Origin: Parvularculaceae bacterium
GTDB lineage: Bacteria > Pseudomonadota > Alphaproteobacteria > Caulobacterales > Parvularculaceae
Direction: 5' to 3'
Assembly (NCBI GenBank): GCA_021776435.1
Contig: JAJFFW010000116.1
Span: 1 to 47,270 of the forward strand
Length of the DNA stretch: 47,270 bases
A model generated the notes under the pieces. That model searched no databases. It worked only from the letters and a program-made list of their open reading frames with translations, and was not told the origin of the DNA. Shown here piece by piece: positions 1 through 9,793 of the stretch; within the stretch, counting starts at the first letter, position 1; every line of letters starts with the position of its first letter. The translations under genes and the position numbers were made by a program.

Positions 1-60
1 TCCCCGCGAAAGCGGGGATCCAAAACAGCGTTTGTAACTGGGTCCCCGCTTTCGCGGGGA
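1..60. repeat. Pair of inverted REP-like hairpins upstream of murB
   Basis: Two 18-base arms, 1-18 and 43-60, are exact reverse complements of each other. Each arm is itself a hairpin with a 6-bp GC stem: CCCCGC (2-7), GAAA loop (8-11), GCGGGG (12-17), and the mirror copy at 44-59. The GAAA loop is of the GNRA tetraloop type on one strand of each arm. The layout of two oppositely facing small GC hairpins separated by about 24 bases resembles REP/BIME-type intergenic repeats. It could also act as a transcription attenuator before murB. No other copy was noticed in the window. Confidence 0.7.
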
Positions 61-79
61 CGAGCGGAGAGAGGGAGCT

Positions 80-1015
80 ATGAAGGAGAGAATCACCCCT
101 GCCGATCTCCCTTCCGTCCGTGGGCAGTATATCGCCAATACCGATCTGTCGGCGATTACCTGGTTTCGAGTCGGCGGCCCGGCGGATGTTTTGTTCTCGC
201 CGGCCGATGAGGAAGACCTTGCGGCTTTTCTCTCCAATACGCCGAAGGAGATTCCGGTCTATCCGATCGGCGTCGGGTCGAATCTTCTGGTGCGCGACGG
301 CGGCGTGCGCGGCGTCGTCGTCCGTCTTGGCGCGCCATTCGGCAAGATCGACATCGACGGCTTGCGCATCCGGGCCGGCGCGGCGGTGCTTGACGCGCAA
401 CTCGCCAAGCGTGCCGGCGCGGCCGGAATCGCCGGTCTCGAATTCTATCGTGGTGTGCCGGGAACAATTGGCGGCGCGCTTCGGATGAACGCCGGCGCCT
501 ATGGCGGCGAAACCAAAGATATTCTTGTCGAAGCCGTTGCCTATGATCGTACCGGCGTAAAGTTTGTGCTTTCCAATGCAGAAATGGGATTTTCCTATCG
601 CCACTCGCAAGCGCCTCAGGATCTAATTTTTATTCAGGCGCTGTTTGAAGGTCGACCCGACGAGCCCAAAGAGATTGAGGAGCGCATGGCTGATATCATG
701 GCGCAGCGAGGGGACACTCAACCAATTCGTGAACGCACGGGCGGCTCGACATTCGCCAATCCAGATCCCGAATTATCGAACGGGCGTAAATCCTGGCAAT
801 TAATCGAGAGCATCGGCGGGCGGGGACGCGTGATCGGCGACGCTCAGGTCTCTGAAATCCACAGTAATTTCCTCATCAATCGCGGGAACGCGACAGCGTC
901 GGAGCTGGAAATGCTCGGCGAGTCGCTGCGAGAAGATGTGCAACGTGAAACCGGAGTCAGTTTACGTTGGGAGATCCGGCGTATTGGCGAGCGAGCATCA
1001 GGAGGCTCAACCTAG
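80..1015 (+). CDS. murB: UDP-N-acetylenolpyruvoylglucosamine reductase MurB
   Basis: MurB reduces UDP-GlcNAc-enolpyruvate to UDP-MurNAc with NADPH and FAD in the cytoplasm, the second committed step of peptidoglycan precursor synthesis. The 311-residue product has the FAD-binding [10 protein letters not shown] segment near residue 65 and the GGSTFANP motif with the catalytic Ser at residue 223. Near the C-terminus is the ExRxIG motif, with Glu298 as the likely general acid. The order and length fit the shorter, type II-like MurB of alphaproteobacteria. A GAGGGAG ribosome site sits just before the ATG. The stop codon overlaps the ddl start by one base, so the two are translationally coupled within the dcw cluster. 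Confidence 0.97.
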   Translation: MKERITPADLPSVRGQYIANTDLSAITWFRVGGPADVLFSPADEEDLAAFLSNTPKEIPVYPIGVGSNLLVRDGGVRGVVVRLGAPFGKIDIDGLRIRAGAAVLDAQLAKRAGAAGIAGLEFYRGVPGTIGGALRMNAGAYGGETKDILVEAVAYDRTGVKFVLSNAEMGFSYRHSQAPQDLIFIQALFEGRPDEPKEIEERMADIMAQRGDTQPIRERTGGSTFANPDPELSNGRKSWQLIESIGGRGRVIGDAQVSEIHSNFLINRGNATASELEMLGESLREDVQRETGVSLRWEIRRIGERASGGST

Positions 1016-1938
1016 TGAAGAAGTATCAACGCATCGCCGTGCTGAAAGGCGGGTGGTCGGCCGAACGCGAAGTGAGCCTCGATTCCGGCGCCGCCGTGGC
1101 GGTGGCGCTCAAAAAAGGCGGCTACGATATTGTAGAAATTGACGTCGGTCGCGATTTGGCGGAACGCCTTGCGGAGACGAAGCCGGATGCGGTCTTTAAT
1201 GCACTGCATGGGCAGTGGGGTGAGGATGGGTGCGTTCAGGGCATGCTCGAAGTTATAGGCGTTCCTTATACCCATTCTGGTGTGCTCGCGTCATCACTCG
1301 CTATGGATAAGCAGCGCGCCAAGGCGGTATTTGACCGCGCTGGCATACCTTCCCCTTCAGGGCGGATCGTTTCTCGCGCCGAGGCCGCCAGCGGGCGTGT
1401 AATGGATGCGCCTTATGTTATTAAACCCAACGATCAAGGGTCATCGGTGGGTGTATTTATCGTACGAGACGGCGACAACCGCCCGCCTTCCGAGTTGATG
1501 AGCGCGAAGTGGGATCTTGGCGAGGAGGTTTTGGTTGAAAAATACATCCCTGGCAGAGAGCTAACGGTCTCTGTTATGGGAGATCATGCGCTTTGTGTGA
1601 CCGAGATCGTATCACAATCCAATTTTTATGATTATGAAGCGAAATATGCGATCGGAGGATCGAAGCACGTTCTGCCTGCGGATCTCCCTGAAGATATTAC
1701 TGTTAGAGCGCTTGAATATGCACTAAACGCCCATAAAGCAATTGGGTGTCGAGGGCTTTCACGCGCCGACTTTCGTTACGATTCGCGTGAAGGTTCTAAC
1801 GGGCTGTATTGTCTAGAGGTAAACACCCAACCGGGCATGACCTCTACATCATTAGCGCCAGAACAGGCAGCTTATCTCGGCATCTCATTTGAGGAATTGG
1901 TCATCTGGTTGACGGAGGATGCCTCATGTCAAAGGTAA
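1015..1938 (+). CDS. ddl: D-alanine--D-alanine ligase Ddl
   Basis: Ddl joins two D-Ala molecules using ATP to supply the dipeptide for MurF. The protein (307 aa, normal for DdlB) has the N-terminal [13 protein letters not shown] motif, the [10 protein letters not shown] loop, the ATP-grasp segment [13 protein letters not shown] and the C-terminal EVNTQPGMT metal-binding motif. I chose the GTG at 1015 because AGGAGG lies at 1000-1005 with suitable spacing and the protein then starts [12 protein letters not shown], as in relatives. An upstream in-frame start at 967 would overlap murB by 49 bases and adds unrelated residues. The 3' end overlaps ftsQ by 13 bases. Confidence 0.96.
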   Translation: MKKYQRIAVLKGGWSAEREVSLDSGAAVAVALKKGGYDIVEIDVGRDLAERLAETKPDAVFNALHGQWGEDGCVQGMLEVIGVPYTHSGVLASSLAMDKQRAKAVFDRAGIPSPSGRIVSRAEAASGRVMDAPYVIKPNDQGSSVGVFIVRDGDNRPPSELMSAKWDLGEEVLVEKYIPGRELTVSVMGDHALCVTEIVSQSNFYDYEAKYAIGGSKHVLPADLPEDITVRALEYALNAHKAIGCRGLSRADFRYDSREGSNGLYCLEVNTQPGMTSTSLAPEQAAYLGISFEELVIWLTEDASCQR

Positions 1939-2831
1939 AAAGACGTACGGTGAAGAAAGCCGTTCGAAAATCCAGTGTAAAAAAAACGCAGCACCGATCA
2001 CGCAAATCAGCGACTCCCGCCCGGCAGTCTGCGGTTAAATTTTTAACCGAAAGTTGGAAACGGTTTGCCGTTGCGGCCGGGGCCGGACTTGCGCTCGTCG
2101 TCGTTGCCGCTCTCGCAATATTTTGGGCGAGCGGATATTTTGGATTGATGGTCGAACGTGCAAACCACCAACTTAGCGTTGGGGTCGCAGCCGTTGGATT
2201 TGAGGTGCGTCGTGTTACGGTGAAGGGCCGCAACCAGACTTCTTCAGATGAAATACAAGATGCATTAGGTCCAGTGGTTGGCGATTCAATTTTGCACTTT
2301 GATCCTTATGCAGCGCGTGCTCGAATCGAAGAACTGGGGTGGGTCCGGTCGGCTGCTGTTTCGCGCCTATGGCCTGATACAATCCAGGTTTCGATCCGTG
2401 AACGTAGCCCTGCAGCCGTCTGGCAGCTTTCAGGTACGCTCTATCTCATTGACCGCGATGGCGGTGTCATTAGGGAAATAGGCGCTTATGAATATTCATA
2501 CTTGCCCCTCATCGTAGGCGCAGGTGCGCCGGAGGCTGCTTCCGGCATCCTGCGTGCGCTTGAGGGGGCGCCGGAACTCGCTGAAAAAATTACCGCGCTT
2601 GTGCGTGTCAGTGGGCGCCGTTGGAATTTGCGTTTTCAAAATGGCCTCGATGTAAAATTGCCGGAGGCGGACCTTGAAGCTGCGATCAACGATCTTACAG
2701 CCCTTCATGCTGCTCATGGCACGCTTGACGATCCGCTCGAATATATCGACCTTCGCGATCCTGAGCGTGTAATTCTTCGTCATCGAGGTGATGCAAAAGA
2801 ACGCGACGAACAGGCGCCGCCCGCAGAGTAA
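1926..2831 (+). CDS. ftsQ: Cell division protein FtsQ
   Basis: FtsQ is a bitopic inner-membrane divisome protein that links early proteins to FtsL/FtsB and FtsW/FtsI. The 301-residue product begins with a very basic cytoplasmic tail rich in Lys and Arg (residues 1-40). One transmembrane segment follows at about 44-66, then a periplasmic POTRA domain ([11 protein letters not shown] through about residue 165) and the FtsQ beta domain. Overlap with ddl and the close ftsA gene support one transcription unit. The long basic N-terminus is usual in alphaproteobacteria. Confidence 0.95.
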   Translation: MSKVKRRTVKKAVRKSSVKKTQHRSRKSATPARQSAVKFLTESWKRFAVAAGAGLALVVVAALAIFWASGYFGLMVERANHQLSVGVAAVGFEVRRVTVKGRNQTSSDEIQDALGPVVGDSILHFDPYAARARIEELGWVRSAAVSRLWPDTIQVSIRERSPAAVWQLSGTLYLIDRDGGVIREIGAYEYSYLPLIVGAGAPEAASGILRALEGAPELAEKITALVRVSGRRWNLRFQNGLDVKLPEADLEAAINDLTALHAAHGTLDDPLEYIDLRDPERVILRHRGDAKERDEQAPPAE

Positions 2832-2860
2832 ACGGCGTCAACAGATTGGCCAACGTGCAG

Positions 2861-4138
2861 ATGCTGTCTACTCAAAGAAAACATGCGTCCAAGGAGGGCG
2901 CCATTGTCGCAGCGCTCGATATTGGAGCGTCGAAGGTGGCTTGCTTTGTCGCCCGGTTAGAGCCGGGTTATGACGGCGCCATAGATGCCGAAGTGATTGG
3001 GGTCGGTCATTGCGGCGGGGGTGTGCACATAAAAGCCAATCATCCACGCCTCGATGCGACTGAAACGGCCGTGCGCACGGTTGTTGACGCCGCTGAACGC
3101 ATGGCGGGTGAACATATACGCGATGTTTCGGTTGCAGTAAGCGGACGCCATTTACAATGTCGGCGCGTTTGCGTTGACCTTGAGCTCCACGGCGGTTGTG
3201 CAACTGAAGAGGACATATGCGACTCCCTTGACGAGGGTGCGAAAGCGGCTGCCGAGGAAGGAAACGAAGAGCTTCATTCTCTTCCGATTTCGTTTTCGGT
3301 AGATGGCGATGAGACGATCGCTGATCCGCGCGGATATTACGGTCGTCAGTTGACCACCCAAATGCTTGCAGTCAGTGCGCGTGAGAGCGCACTCGCTAAC
3401 CTGTCAGCAGCCATAGAACGATGTGGACTTCACATTTCGGAATTTGTGGCGAGCTCTTACGCTGCGTCAGAAGCCGTCCTAATTGAGGATGAAAAAGAAC
3501 TGGGCGTCGTGCTGATAGATATTGGGGCGCGCTCAACCGCTTATGCAGCCTATAATGATGGCGCGCTGATAGATTGTGGCGGTATTCCTGTGGGAGGGGC
3601 GAACGTGACGAGCGATATAGCGCAGGTATTCGGCGCGCCCCTCGCTCATGCAGAGCGGATCAAGTCACTCTACGGATCGGCGTTGAGTGGTGTCGGAGAT
3701 GAGCATCGTTTCGTTGAGTTTCCAATCCTCGGTGCGACGAATGAGATAGCGCGGATCTCAAGAGCCGATCTTTCGGCAGTCATTGCACCAAGGCTGGAAG
3801 AGATCCTTGAAATGATTTTGGCGCGGCTTCCAGAGCACGGAGCACCTCACAGCGCCCTCAGGCGCGTGGTATTAACCGGCGGCGGCAGTCTGCTTGTTGG
3901 CGTCAGAGAGACGGCGGAGCGCGTTTTGTCCATGAAAGCGCGTCTGGGACGCCCAATTGCGATCGCAGGCGCGCCTGAGGCAGTGATGGCGCCGGCTTTT
4001 TCAGTTTGCGCTGGTGTCATTCATCAAGCCGCTAAGCGCTTTTCGGGAGAGGACAGTACGATATTATCGCTCAGGTCGAAAAGGCGGGCTGGCGGCCTTC
4101 TCGGGAATGTCGGAATTTGGTTTCGCGACAAATTTTGA
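2861..4138 (+). CDS. ftsA: Cell division protein FtsA
   Basis: FtsA is an actin-like ATPase that tethers FtsZ filaments to the membrane. Visible motifs are the phosphate-1 segment AALDIGASKVACFV near the N-terminus, VVLIDIGARSTAYA (phosphate 2), the adenosine motif VVLTGGGSLLVGV, and a basic amphipathic C-terminal tail (GIWFRDKF) fitting the membrane-targeting helix. The start is uncertain: ATG 2861 is used here, with GTG 2855 and TTG 2846 also in frame. None has a strong ribosome site, which suggests coupling to ftsQ, whose stop is about 30 bases upstream. Confidence 0.95.
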   Translation: MLSTQRKHASKEGAIVAALDIGASKVACFVARLEPGYDGAIDAEVIGVGHCGGGVHIKANHPRLDATETAVRTVVDAAERMAGEHIRDVSVAVSGRHLQCRRVCVDLELHGGCATEEDICDSLDEGAKAAAEEGNEELHSLPISFSVDGDETIADPRGYYGRQLTTQMLAVSARESALANLSAAIERCGLHISEFVASSYAASEAVLIEDEKELGVVLIDIGARSTAYAAYNDGALIDCGGIPVGGANVTSDIAQVFGAPLAHAERIKSLYGSALSGVGDEHRFVEFPILGATNEIARISRADLSAVIAPRLEEILEMILARLPEHGAPHSALRRVVLTGGGSLLVGVRETAERVLSMKARLGRPIAIAGAPEAVMAPAFSVCAGVIHQAAKRFSGEDSTILSLRSKRRAGGLLGNVGIWFRDKF

Positions 4139-4145
4139 GGGGTTG

Positions 4146-4161
4146 TTAAGCGCTTGTTAAC
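4146..4161. promoter_or_regulatory. CtrA-type binding box upstream of ftsZ
   Basis: The sequence TTAA (4146-4149), 7 bases, TTAAC (4157-4161) matches the full CtrA consensus TTAA-N7-TTAAC exactly. It lies 66 bases before the ftsZ start in the 88-base ftsA-ftsZ gap. In Caulobacter, CtrA represses ftsZ directly; the same role here is an inference from the site and its place. Confidence 0.75.
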
Positions 4162-4182
4162 CATTTGGAAAGGGTTCTGAAC

Positions 4183-4187
4183 GAATC
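4183..4187. promoter_or_regulatory. GANTC methylation site (CcrM) in ftsZ leader
   Basis: GAATC lies between the CtrA-type box and the ftsZ start. GANTC is the CcrM methyltransferase target in alphaproteobacteria, and ftsZ of Caulobacter is known to depend on GcrA/CcrM. A 5-base site occurs often by chance, so the case rests on its position. Confidence 0.45.
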
Positions 4188-4226
4188 TTTAACGAAGGGT
4201 AGAAGAATGGCGGATCCGGAGTTTTT

Positions 4227-5786
4227 ATGCCAATAAATCTTAGCGTTCCTGAACTGACAGAGTTGAAGCCACGAATTTCAGTAATTGGTGTTGGCGGTGC
4301 GGGCGGCAACGCCGTTAACAATATGATAGAAAGTGCATTGGAGGGTGTCGACTTTGTTGTCGCCAATACCGATGCACAAGCAGTAAGTCTGTCAAAGGCC
4401 GATAAGCGAATTCAGCTCGGCGTGAAAACGACGCAGGGATTGGGCGCAGGGTCGATTCCCACCATTGGCTGTGCGGCGGCTGAGGAATCTCTTGACGAAA
4501 TTCTTGAACATACCGGCAATGCGCATATGCTTTTTATCACTGCTGGAATGGGCGGTGGAACGGGCACGGGCGCTGCTCCGGTTATTGCAAAAGCGGCTAA
4601 GGAGCGTGGCATTCTCACTGTTGGCGTTGTGACCAAGCCGTTTCATTTTGAGGGTGCTCGGCGAATGCGGATTGCAGTCAGCGGCATCGACGAACTTCAA
4701 AAGCACGTCGATACGTGTCTGATTATTCCAAACCAAAATCTTTTCTCTATCGCAAATGACCGCACCACTTTCCACGAGGCTTTCGCCATGGCGGATCAGG
4801 TGCTTCATTCCGGCGTGCGAGGCATTACTGATCTGATGGTCATGCCAGGGCTCATCAATCTTGATTTTGCAGATGTGCGCACAGTCATGAGCGAAATGGG
4901 CAAAGCGATGATGGGTACGGGTGAGGCCGAGGGCGAGAAGCGCGCAATTGAAGCTGCTGAGGCCGCAATTTCCAACCCGTTGCTTGATGAAGTTTCGATG
5001 AAAGGCGCGCGCGGCGTGCTGATTAACATCACCGGCTCGATGGATATGACTTTGTTTGAAGTCGATGAAGCAGCAAATCGTATCCGCGCTGAAGTGGATC
5101 CGGATGCGAATATCATCGTGGGGTCAACATTTAATCAGGATCTTGATGGCCGGGTTCGGGTTTCGGTTGTTGCAACCGGAATCGACGCTGAAGCAAGACA
5201 AGCGCCGCGAAAGGAAACAATCTCACAATCGGTGACTGTATCAAAGCCATGGCGTGACCCGATTATCACTGACAGGCCTGTGGTTGCGGCGTCGGTTGCG
5301 GCCGCTGCGGCTCCTGTCACCAAGCCGGCGCCATCCTCGCTGATTATGCCGACTGGCGCTGTTAATCCTGTCGGTGATGTGCACGAGCGAATCCGGCGGA
5401 TGTTGACTGAAGGATCGCCAGATGGGTTCCGTCCTGAGCGAGTTGGCTCAAAAATTACGGTCGCCACCCCAACGCGGCGTGCTACGTCCACACAGTCGAC
5501 GCCTTTAAGGCTCGGTGATGAGGCGCTAAATATTAGGGCCGCGGAGACCGTCAAGCCATCGCGCAATCCATTCCGTGAGGCTCAGGAATTCGGACGGAAT
5601 TCACTCGATGTCGCTATGGATGTATTCAAAAATTTAGGCGGCCGAACGAATAAGAGCGAAATACCACCTTCGCGGGCAACGGATCCTTCCAAGCAGGAAA
5701 AAGCCACACGTGGTGACCTTTTTGATAATCAGGTCGATGCGGAGTTAGAAATTCCGCCGTTTTTGAGAAAGAAAAAAACAGGTTAA
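4227..5786 (+). CDS. ftsZ: Cell division protein FtsZ
   Basis: FtsZ is the tubulin-like GTPase that forms the Z ring. The 519-residue protein has [12 protein letters not shown] near residue 23, the tubulin signature [14 protein letters not shown] near residue 110, and the T7-loop region NLDFADV. An alphaproteobacterial-length linker of about 180 residues rich in Ala, Pro, Thr and Ser follows. It ends in a conserved C-terminal peptide (IPPFLRKK) that binds FtsA. GGAG at 4218-4221 precedes the ATG. The gene is preceded by a CtrA-type box and a GANTC site, so its expression is probably cell-cycle timed. Confidence 0.98.
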   Translation: MPINLSVPELTELKPRISVIGVGGAGGNAVNNMIESALEGVDFVVANTDAQAVSLSKADKRIQLGVKTTQGLGAGSIPTIGCAAAEESLDEILEHTGNAHMLFITAGMGGGTGTGAAPVIAKAAKERGILTVGVVTKPFHFEGARRMRIAVSGIDELQKHVDTCLIIPNQNLFSIANDRTTFHEAFAMADQVLHSGVRGITDLMVMPGLINLDFADVRTVMSEMGKAMMGTGEAEGEKRAIEAAEAAISNPLLDEVSMKGARGVLINITGSMDMTLFEVDEAANRIRAEVDPDANIIVGSTFNQDLDGRVRVSVVATGIDAEARQAPRKETISQSVTVSKPWRDPIITDRPVVAASVAAAAAPVTKPAPSSLIMPTGAVNPVGDVHERIRRMLTEGSPDGFRPERVGSKITVATPTRRATSTQSTPLRLGDEALNIRAAETVKPSRNPFREAQEFGRNSLDVAMDVFKNLGGRTNKSEIPPSRATDPSKQEKATRGDLFDNQVDAELEIPPFLRKKKTG

Positions 5787-5814
5787 ACAAGCCAGAATAG
5801 CCCTCAACCTCCTT

Positions 5815-5865
5815 TCGATCATTTGATCGATTAGGTGAATCTGTCATCTTTGAGCATATTCACCT
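5815..5865. terminator. Two inverted repeats after ftsZ, possible terminator
   Basis: A perfect 7-bp palindrome TCGATCA-TT-TGATCGA occupies 5815-5830. A perfect 8-bp inverted repeat AGGTGAAT (5833-5840) / ATTCACCT (5858-5865) follows with a 17-base loop. They lie 28 bases after the ftsZ stop. There is no clear U tract, so a terminator is only a guess; an operator for lpxC is the alternative. The rest of the 268-base gap is AT-rich and presumably holds the lpxC promoter. Confidence 0.35.
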
Positions 5866-6054
5866 TCTTGCTATGTGTTCGTTGATTTCCGAATTTTTTT
5901 GCTCGCCAAATGCAATTAGGCGCGCAATATTGGGCAATATAGGTTTATTTGAGCGACTCAGTTTGTACCCCCATAGTGGGAAATCTGATCGATAGGCGGG
6001 GCAAGGGGTTGTGTCGGCTCATCAATTTGGACGTAACGGGGGAGTTGAGTTTTC

Positions 6055-6987
6055 ATGCGAGTAATTGAGCAGACCACCCTGGCTAGGCCCGTTGCTGCCG
6101 GAAGCATCGGGTTGCATACCGGCCAGGAGACAAAAGTCATTTTACGACCGGCGAAAGCTAATCAGGGCGTTGTTTTTCGCCGCATCGATCTGCTGGATAA
6201 AGGCCTTTTAGGCGACGAAGCCAAGTCCTATGAGAAAATCTCAATAAACGTCGATCCGCGACTTGTCAGCGACACGCGTCTAGGCACGACGTTGACGAAT
6301 AAGACCGGCATATCCATCGCGACGGTGGAGCATTTGATGGCGGCGCTATCGATTTGTGGTGTCGATAATGTGCTTATTGACGTAATGGGACCCGAAATTC
6401 CGATCTTTGATGGTAGCTCGGCTCGTTTTGTTCAGCTAATTCACCAGGCAGGAGTCACGCCTTTAGATGCCGTACGTTACGCAATGAAGGTCACGCAACA
6501 ACAAATTATTGATGATGGTGACCGTTTCATCGCCATAGAACCGGCAGAAGCGTTTATTTTGGAAATCGCTATTGATTTTGACGACCCTGCCATTAATCGC
6601 CAAGCGGTCTGTTTAAGATTAGACAGCAGCTCAGAAATAGAACGGCTGGTTCAAGCGCGCACCTTCTGTCTCTTAAAGGATGTTGAGCCGATGCGTTCAG
6701 CAGGGTATGGGCGTGGCGGGTCTCTGGAAAATTCTCTTGTCGTTGATGAAGGTCGTCTTTTGAATGACACTGGATTGCGCGATCCGCTAGAGTTCGTCCT
6801 CCACAAAGCTCTCGATCTTATCGGCGACCTTTATCTCATAGGGGCGCCTTTGATAGGGCATGTGAGGGCTCATAAGCCAGGGCACGATCTCAATATGAGG
6901 CTGGCGACGCTCTTAAAATCTGATCAGGGCTTTGCTGAGCCCATTGTCGCGCCTGCCCCCGAAGATGATTTGCGGTTGTTCGCTTAA
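6055..6987 (+). CDS. lpxC: UDP-3-O-acyl-N-acetylglucosamine deacetylase LpxC
   Basis: LpxC is the zinc-dependent cytoplasmic enzyme for the committed step of lipid A synthesis. The 310-residue protein has the GIGLHTG-like start (GSIGLHTGQ), the TVEHLMAAL zinc-ligand motif near residue 87, the PIFDGSSARF segment, and the C-terminal HKALDLIGDLYL and GHVRAHKPGH motifs holding the other zinc and catalytic residues. A purine-rich GGGGGAG lies before the ATG. Its place directly after ftsZ is usual in proteobacterial dcw clusters. Confidence 0.97.
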   Translation: MRVIEQTTLARPVAAGSIGLHTGQETKVILRPAKANQGVVFRRIDLLDKGLLGDEAKSYEKISINVDPRLVSDTRLGTTLTNKTGISIATVEHLMAALSICGVDNVLIDVMGPEIPIFDGSSARFVQLIHQAGVTPLDAVRYAMKVTQQQIIDDGDRFIAIEPAEAFILEIAIDFDDPAINRQAVCLRLDSSSEIERLVQARTFCLLKDVEPMRSAGYGRGGSLENSLVVDEGRLLNDTGLRDPLEFVLHKALDLIGDLYLIGAPLIGHVRAHKPGHDLNMRLATLLKSDQGFAEPIVAPAPEDDLRLFA

Positions 6988-7079
6988 ATCCTTCATCTGG
7001 GTTTGACCGTATGCTTGTGTCCGCTTAAAACGGACTGCCAAATCTGTGCTTGGCCGGTAAGTGGTAATGGGATGTGTAT

Positions 7080-7931
7080 ATGAAGCGCCGATTCGCCTTG
7101 ATTTTATTAGCCTTGATAACTTCGGTGAGCCTTGCTGCATGTTCTTCTTCAAAGAAGAAGACAAAATTTGCGTATGTGGAACAGCCCGTTGAGCAGCTCT
7201 ATCAACAGGCAACATTGCAGCTTGATAGGCGGCGATATGACGAGGCGATTGCATTTTTTGAAGAGGTCGAGCGCCAGCACCCTTATTCATCTTGGGCGCG
7301 ACGATCGATGCTTATGAAGGCATTCGCCTATTATCAAGACAATGCCTATGAAGAAGCGATCACCGCGACGGAACAGTTTATCGCTCTACATCCCGGGAAC
7401 AAAGACGCCCCTTATGCCTATTACCTGAAGGCTATGTGTTATTACGAGCGCATCCGAGACGTTGGCCGGGATCAAGATTTTACGAATAATGCGGTCGGCG
7501 CCTTGAACGATGTGGTTCGCCGCTACCCCGATTCAGAATATGCTCGTGACGCCCGATTAAAACTCGACCTTACATTTGACCATCTCGCGGGGAAAGAAAT
7601 GTATGTCGGTCTGTACTATCTTAAGCAAAACCAACATATCGCTGCTATAAATCGCTTCCGTTTTGTGATTGATAATTATCAGACGACTAATCACGTACCT
7701 GAAGCCTTGCACCGGCTTGTTGAAGCATATCTCGAGCTAGGCGTCATTGATGAGGCGCGCGCAGCCGCAGCTGTTCTTGGGCACAATTACCCCGGCAGCG
7801 TCTGGTATCAAGACACATATCGCCTCTTTAAACGACGCGGTTTGGTTCAAGATGGCGCTGATCTGGTGAAAGTGAAAGAGAATGATTCCGCCCAGGAAAC
7901 TGGCGATCCGATGCCCCAACAACGATCGTAA
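7080..7931 (+). CDS. bamD: Outer membrane assembly lipoprotein BamD (ComL)
   Basis: BamD is the essential lipoprotein of the BAM complex that inserts beta-barrel proteins into the outer membrane. A lipoprotein signal peptide ends in the lipobox LAAC with Cys21. TPR repeats follow (for example LYQQATLQLDRRRYDEAIAF and RSMLMKAFAYYQDNAYEEAI), matching the YfiO/ComL family over its whole length (283 aa). GTG 7074 is an in-frame alternative two codons upstream. A small 5-bp inverted repeat GTCCG/CGGAC lies in the lpxC-bamD gap near 7019-7035. Confidence 0.95.
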   Translation: MKRRFALILLALITSVSLAACSSSKKKTKFAYVEQPVEQLYQQATLQLDRRRYDEAIAFFEEVERQHPYSSWARRSMLMKAFAYYQDNAYEEAITATEQFIALHPGNKDAPYAYYLKAMCYYERIRDVGRDQDFTNNAVGALNDVVRRYPDSEYARDARLKLDLTFDHLAGKEMYVGLYYLKQNQHIAAINRFRFVIDNYQTTNHVPEALHRLVEAYLELGVIDEARAAAAVLGHNYPGSVWYQDTYRLFKRRGLVQDGADLVKVKENDSAQETGDPMPQQRS

Positions 7932-8034
7932 TGCACACAGGCGCCGCGATCTTCCTTCAGCGCTGTAAATAGGTTAATTCCGATGACGTGCTGCGCCTGA
8001 TCGACGGCGCGTGTAACGAACCGAGCGACCTATC

Positions 8035-9750
8035 GTGCTGACCGCACTCAATATTCAAGATTTCGTTCTGATTGACCAGTTGGCTTTGCCGTTGGAGTCG
8101 GGGCTGACGGCTTTGACGGGTGAGACCGGAGCTGGAAAGTCAATTCTGCTCGATGCGCTCGGGCTTGCAATTGGCGCGCGGGCGGAGCGAGGTGCGGTTA
8201 GAGAAGGCGCAAAACAAGCGACTGTTTCAGCGACTTTTGAGCCGGGGGCAGACCATCCAATTTGGGGCATTCTTGAATCGAATGCTCTGATTGCAGGCGA
8301 GGACCAGGTGATCCTTCGGCGCGTTCAGGGGGGGGACGGGCGAAGCCGTGCTTTTGTAAATGATCTACCTGTCAGTATTGGACTGTTACGTCAGGTTGGT
8401 GAAAGCCTTCTTGAAGTCCACGGTCAACATGATGGTCGAGGGTTTTTGAGCGCAGCTGCACACAGGGATATGCTTGATCATTACGGGCGGTTCGAGAAAC
8501 GCACTGATGAGGTCGCATCCAATTGGCGTGAATGGCGGGATTTTGAGCGGGCGCTTGAGAAGCGCCGCAGTGATCGTGATGAGACATTACGCGAAGTGGA
8601 TTACCTACGCCATGTCGTGGATGAGCTTTCAAAACTTGATCCGCTTGCTGAGGAAGAAAGCAATCTTGCCGTGCGTCGCACTGAGTTGATGGCCGCGGAG
8701 AAAATTACTGAAGACCTTGTGGCGACTGTGAATCTTCTTGGGGAAGGGGGGTTGGAAAGCAAGTTAATGGCCGCCATGCGCCGGTTGGAGCGGGCAGCAT
8801 CCGTGTTTGAGGAGAACCAAAACCCACTCTCTGCCGCGCTTGAGAGATTGGATGCGGTGATGAGTGAAGTTCTTGAAGCCCGCGCTGCCCTTGACGATGC
8901 CGTAAACCATCTTGGGCATAATCCGCAGGATCTGGATGATATTGAGGAACGGCTGTTTGCGATACGTGGAGCGGCTCGCAAATATGCCGTTTTGCCCGAA
9001 GCCCTTCCGGTTTTTCTTGAAAAGGCGAGATGCACCCTTAGTGATCTGGAGTTTGGCGAAGCCGCATTTTCGGATTTGGAACATCGCGTAGAAAAAGCCC
9101 GAACGACCTATTTCGCATGCGCGAAGACATTGTCCGCGGAACGACGAAAAGCTGCATCCTCACTGGACCATGCTGTCGCTAAGGAACTTGCTCCTTTAAA
9201 GCTTGGAAGATCGAAATTTCTAACCTCCATAACAACCGATGAAGATCGGCCAATGTCTGAAGGGATTGATATGATCGAGTTCATGGTGGCGACCAATCCG
9301 GGGTCTGCACCAGGTCCACTCAAGACGATTGCATCGGGTGGAGAATTGTCACGGTTCGTTCTTGCCATGAAAGCGGCTCTTGCCGTGAAGGAAAACCGCA
9401 CCGTCATCATTTTTGACGAAATTGATGCTGGTGTCGGCGGCGCCGTCGCCGATGCAGTGGGCGAACGTCTGGCGCGCCTTGCACAAGACGCGCAGGTGCT
9501 TGTTGTCACTCATAGTCCACAGGTCGCAGCACGCGCTGATAAGCAATGGCGAATCGAGAAGACACAAAAGAAGACGTCAACTCGAACGACCGTAACGCAA
9601 CTCGCCCCTGAGGATCGTATCGAGGAGATTGCGCGCATGCTTTCAGGCGCGAAGATCACTGATGAAGCCCGTGCTGCAGCCCGGCAATTGCTGGGGGCGC
9701 CGGAAAGTGCATCATCCTCCGAGCACCAAACCATTCTTTCATCTGCCTAA
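8035..9750 (+). CDS. recN: DNA repair protein RecN
   Basis: RecN is an SMC-like ATPase that acts early in double-strand break repair. The 571-residue protein starts with the family motif MLTALNIQDFVLIDQL and has Walker A GETGAGKS at residues 29-36. A long central coiled-coil region rich in Glu, Arg and Ala (about 150-370) follows. The ABC signature SGGELSRFVLAMK and Walker B IIFDEIDAGVGG are present, then a VVTHSPQVAARAD switch motif. The start is a GTG. No GAAC-N7-GAAC SOS box is visible in the 103-base gap after bamD, although recN is SOS-controlled in many bacteria. Confidence 0.96.
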   Translation: MLTALNIQDFVLIDQLALPLESGLTALTGETGAGKSILLDALGLAIGARAERGAVREGAKQATVSATFEPGADHPIWGILESNALIAGEDQVILRRVQGGDGRSRAFVNDLPVSIGLLRQVGESLLEVHGQHDGRGFLSAAAHRDMLDHYGRFEKRTDEVASNWREWRDFERALEKRRSDRDETLREVDYLRHVVDELSKLDPLAEEESNLAVRRTELMAAEKITEDLVATVNLLGEGGLESKLMAAMRRLERAASVFEENQNPLSAALERLDAVMSEVLEARAALDDAVNHLGHNPQDLDDIEERLFAIRGAARKYAVLPEALPVFLEKARCTLSDLEFGEAAFSDLEHRVEKARTTYFACAKTLSAERRKAASSLDHAVAKELAPLKLGRSKFLTSITTDEDRPMSEGIDMIEFMVATNPGSAPGPLKTIASGGELSRFVLAMKAALAVKENRTVIIFDEIDAGVGGAVADAVGERLARLAQDAQVLVVTHSPQVAARADKQWRIEKTQKKTSTRTTVTQLAPEDRIEEIARMLSGAKITDEARAAARQLLGAPESASSSEHQTILSSA

Positions 9751-9793
9751 GGATTACGAAAATTCAATCAATAGAACAACTGGCTGTTTAAGG

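Noticed and set aside
967-1014. Upstream in-frame start for ddl
   Set aside because: It overlaps murB by 49 bases; GTG 1015 has a proper ribosome site and the conserved N-terminus.
2033-2048. Palindrome GGTTAAA-TT-TTTAACC
   Set aside because: It lies within the ftsQ coding region and the TTAA spacing is 4 bases, not the 7 needed for a CtrA box.
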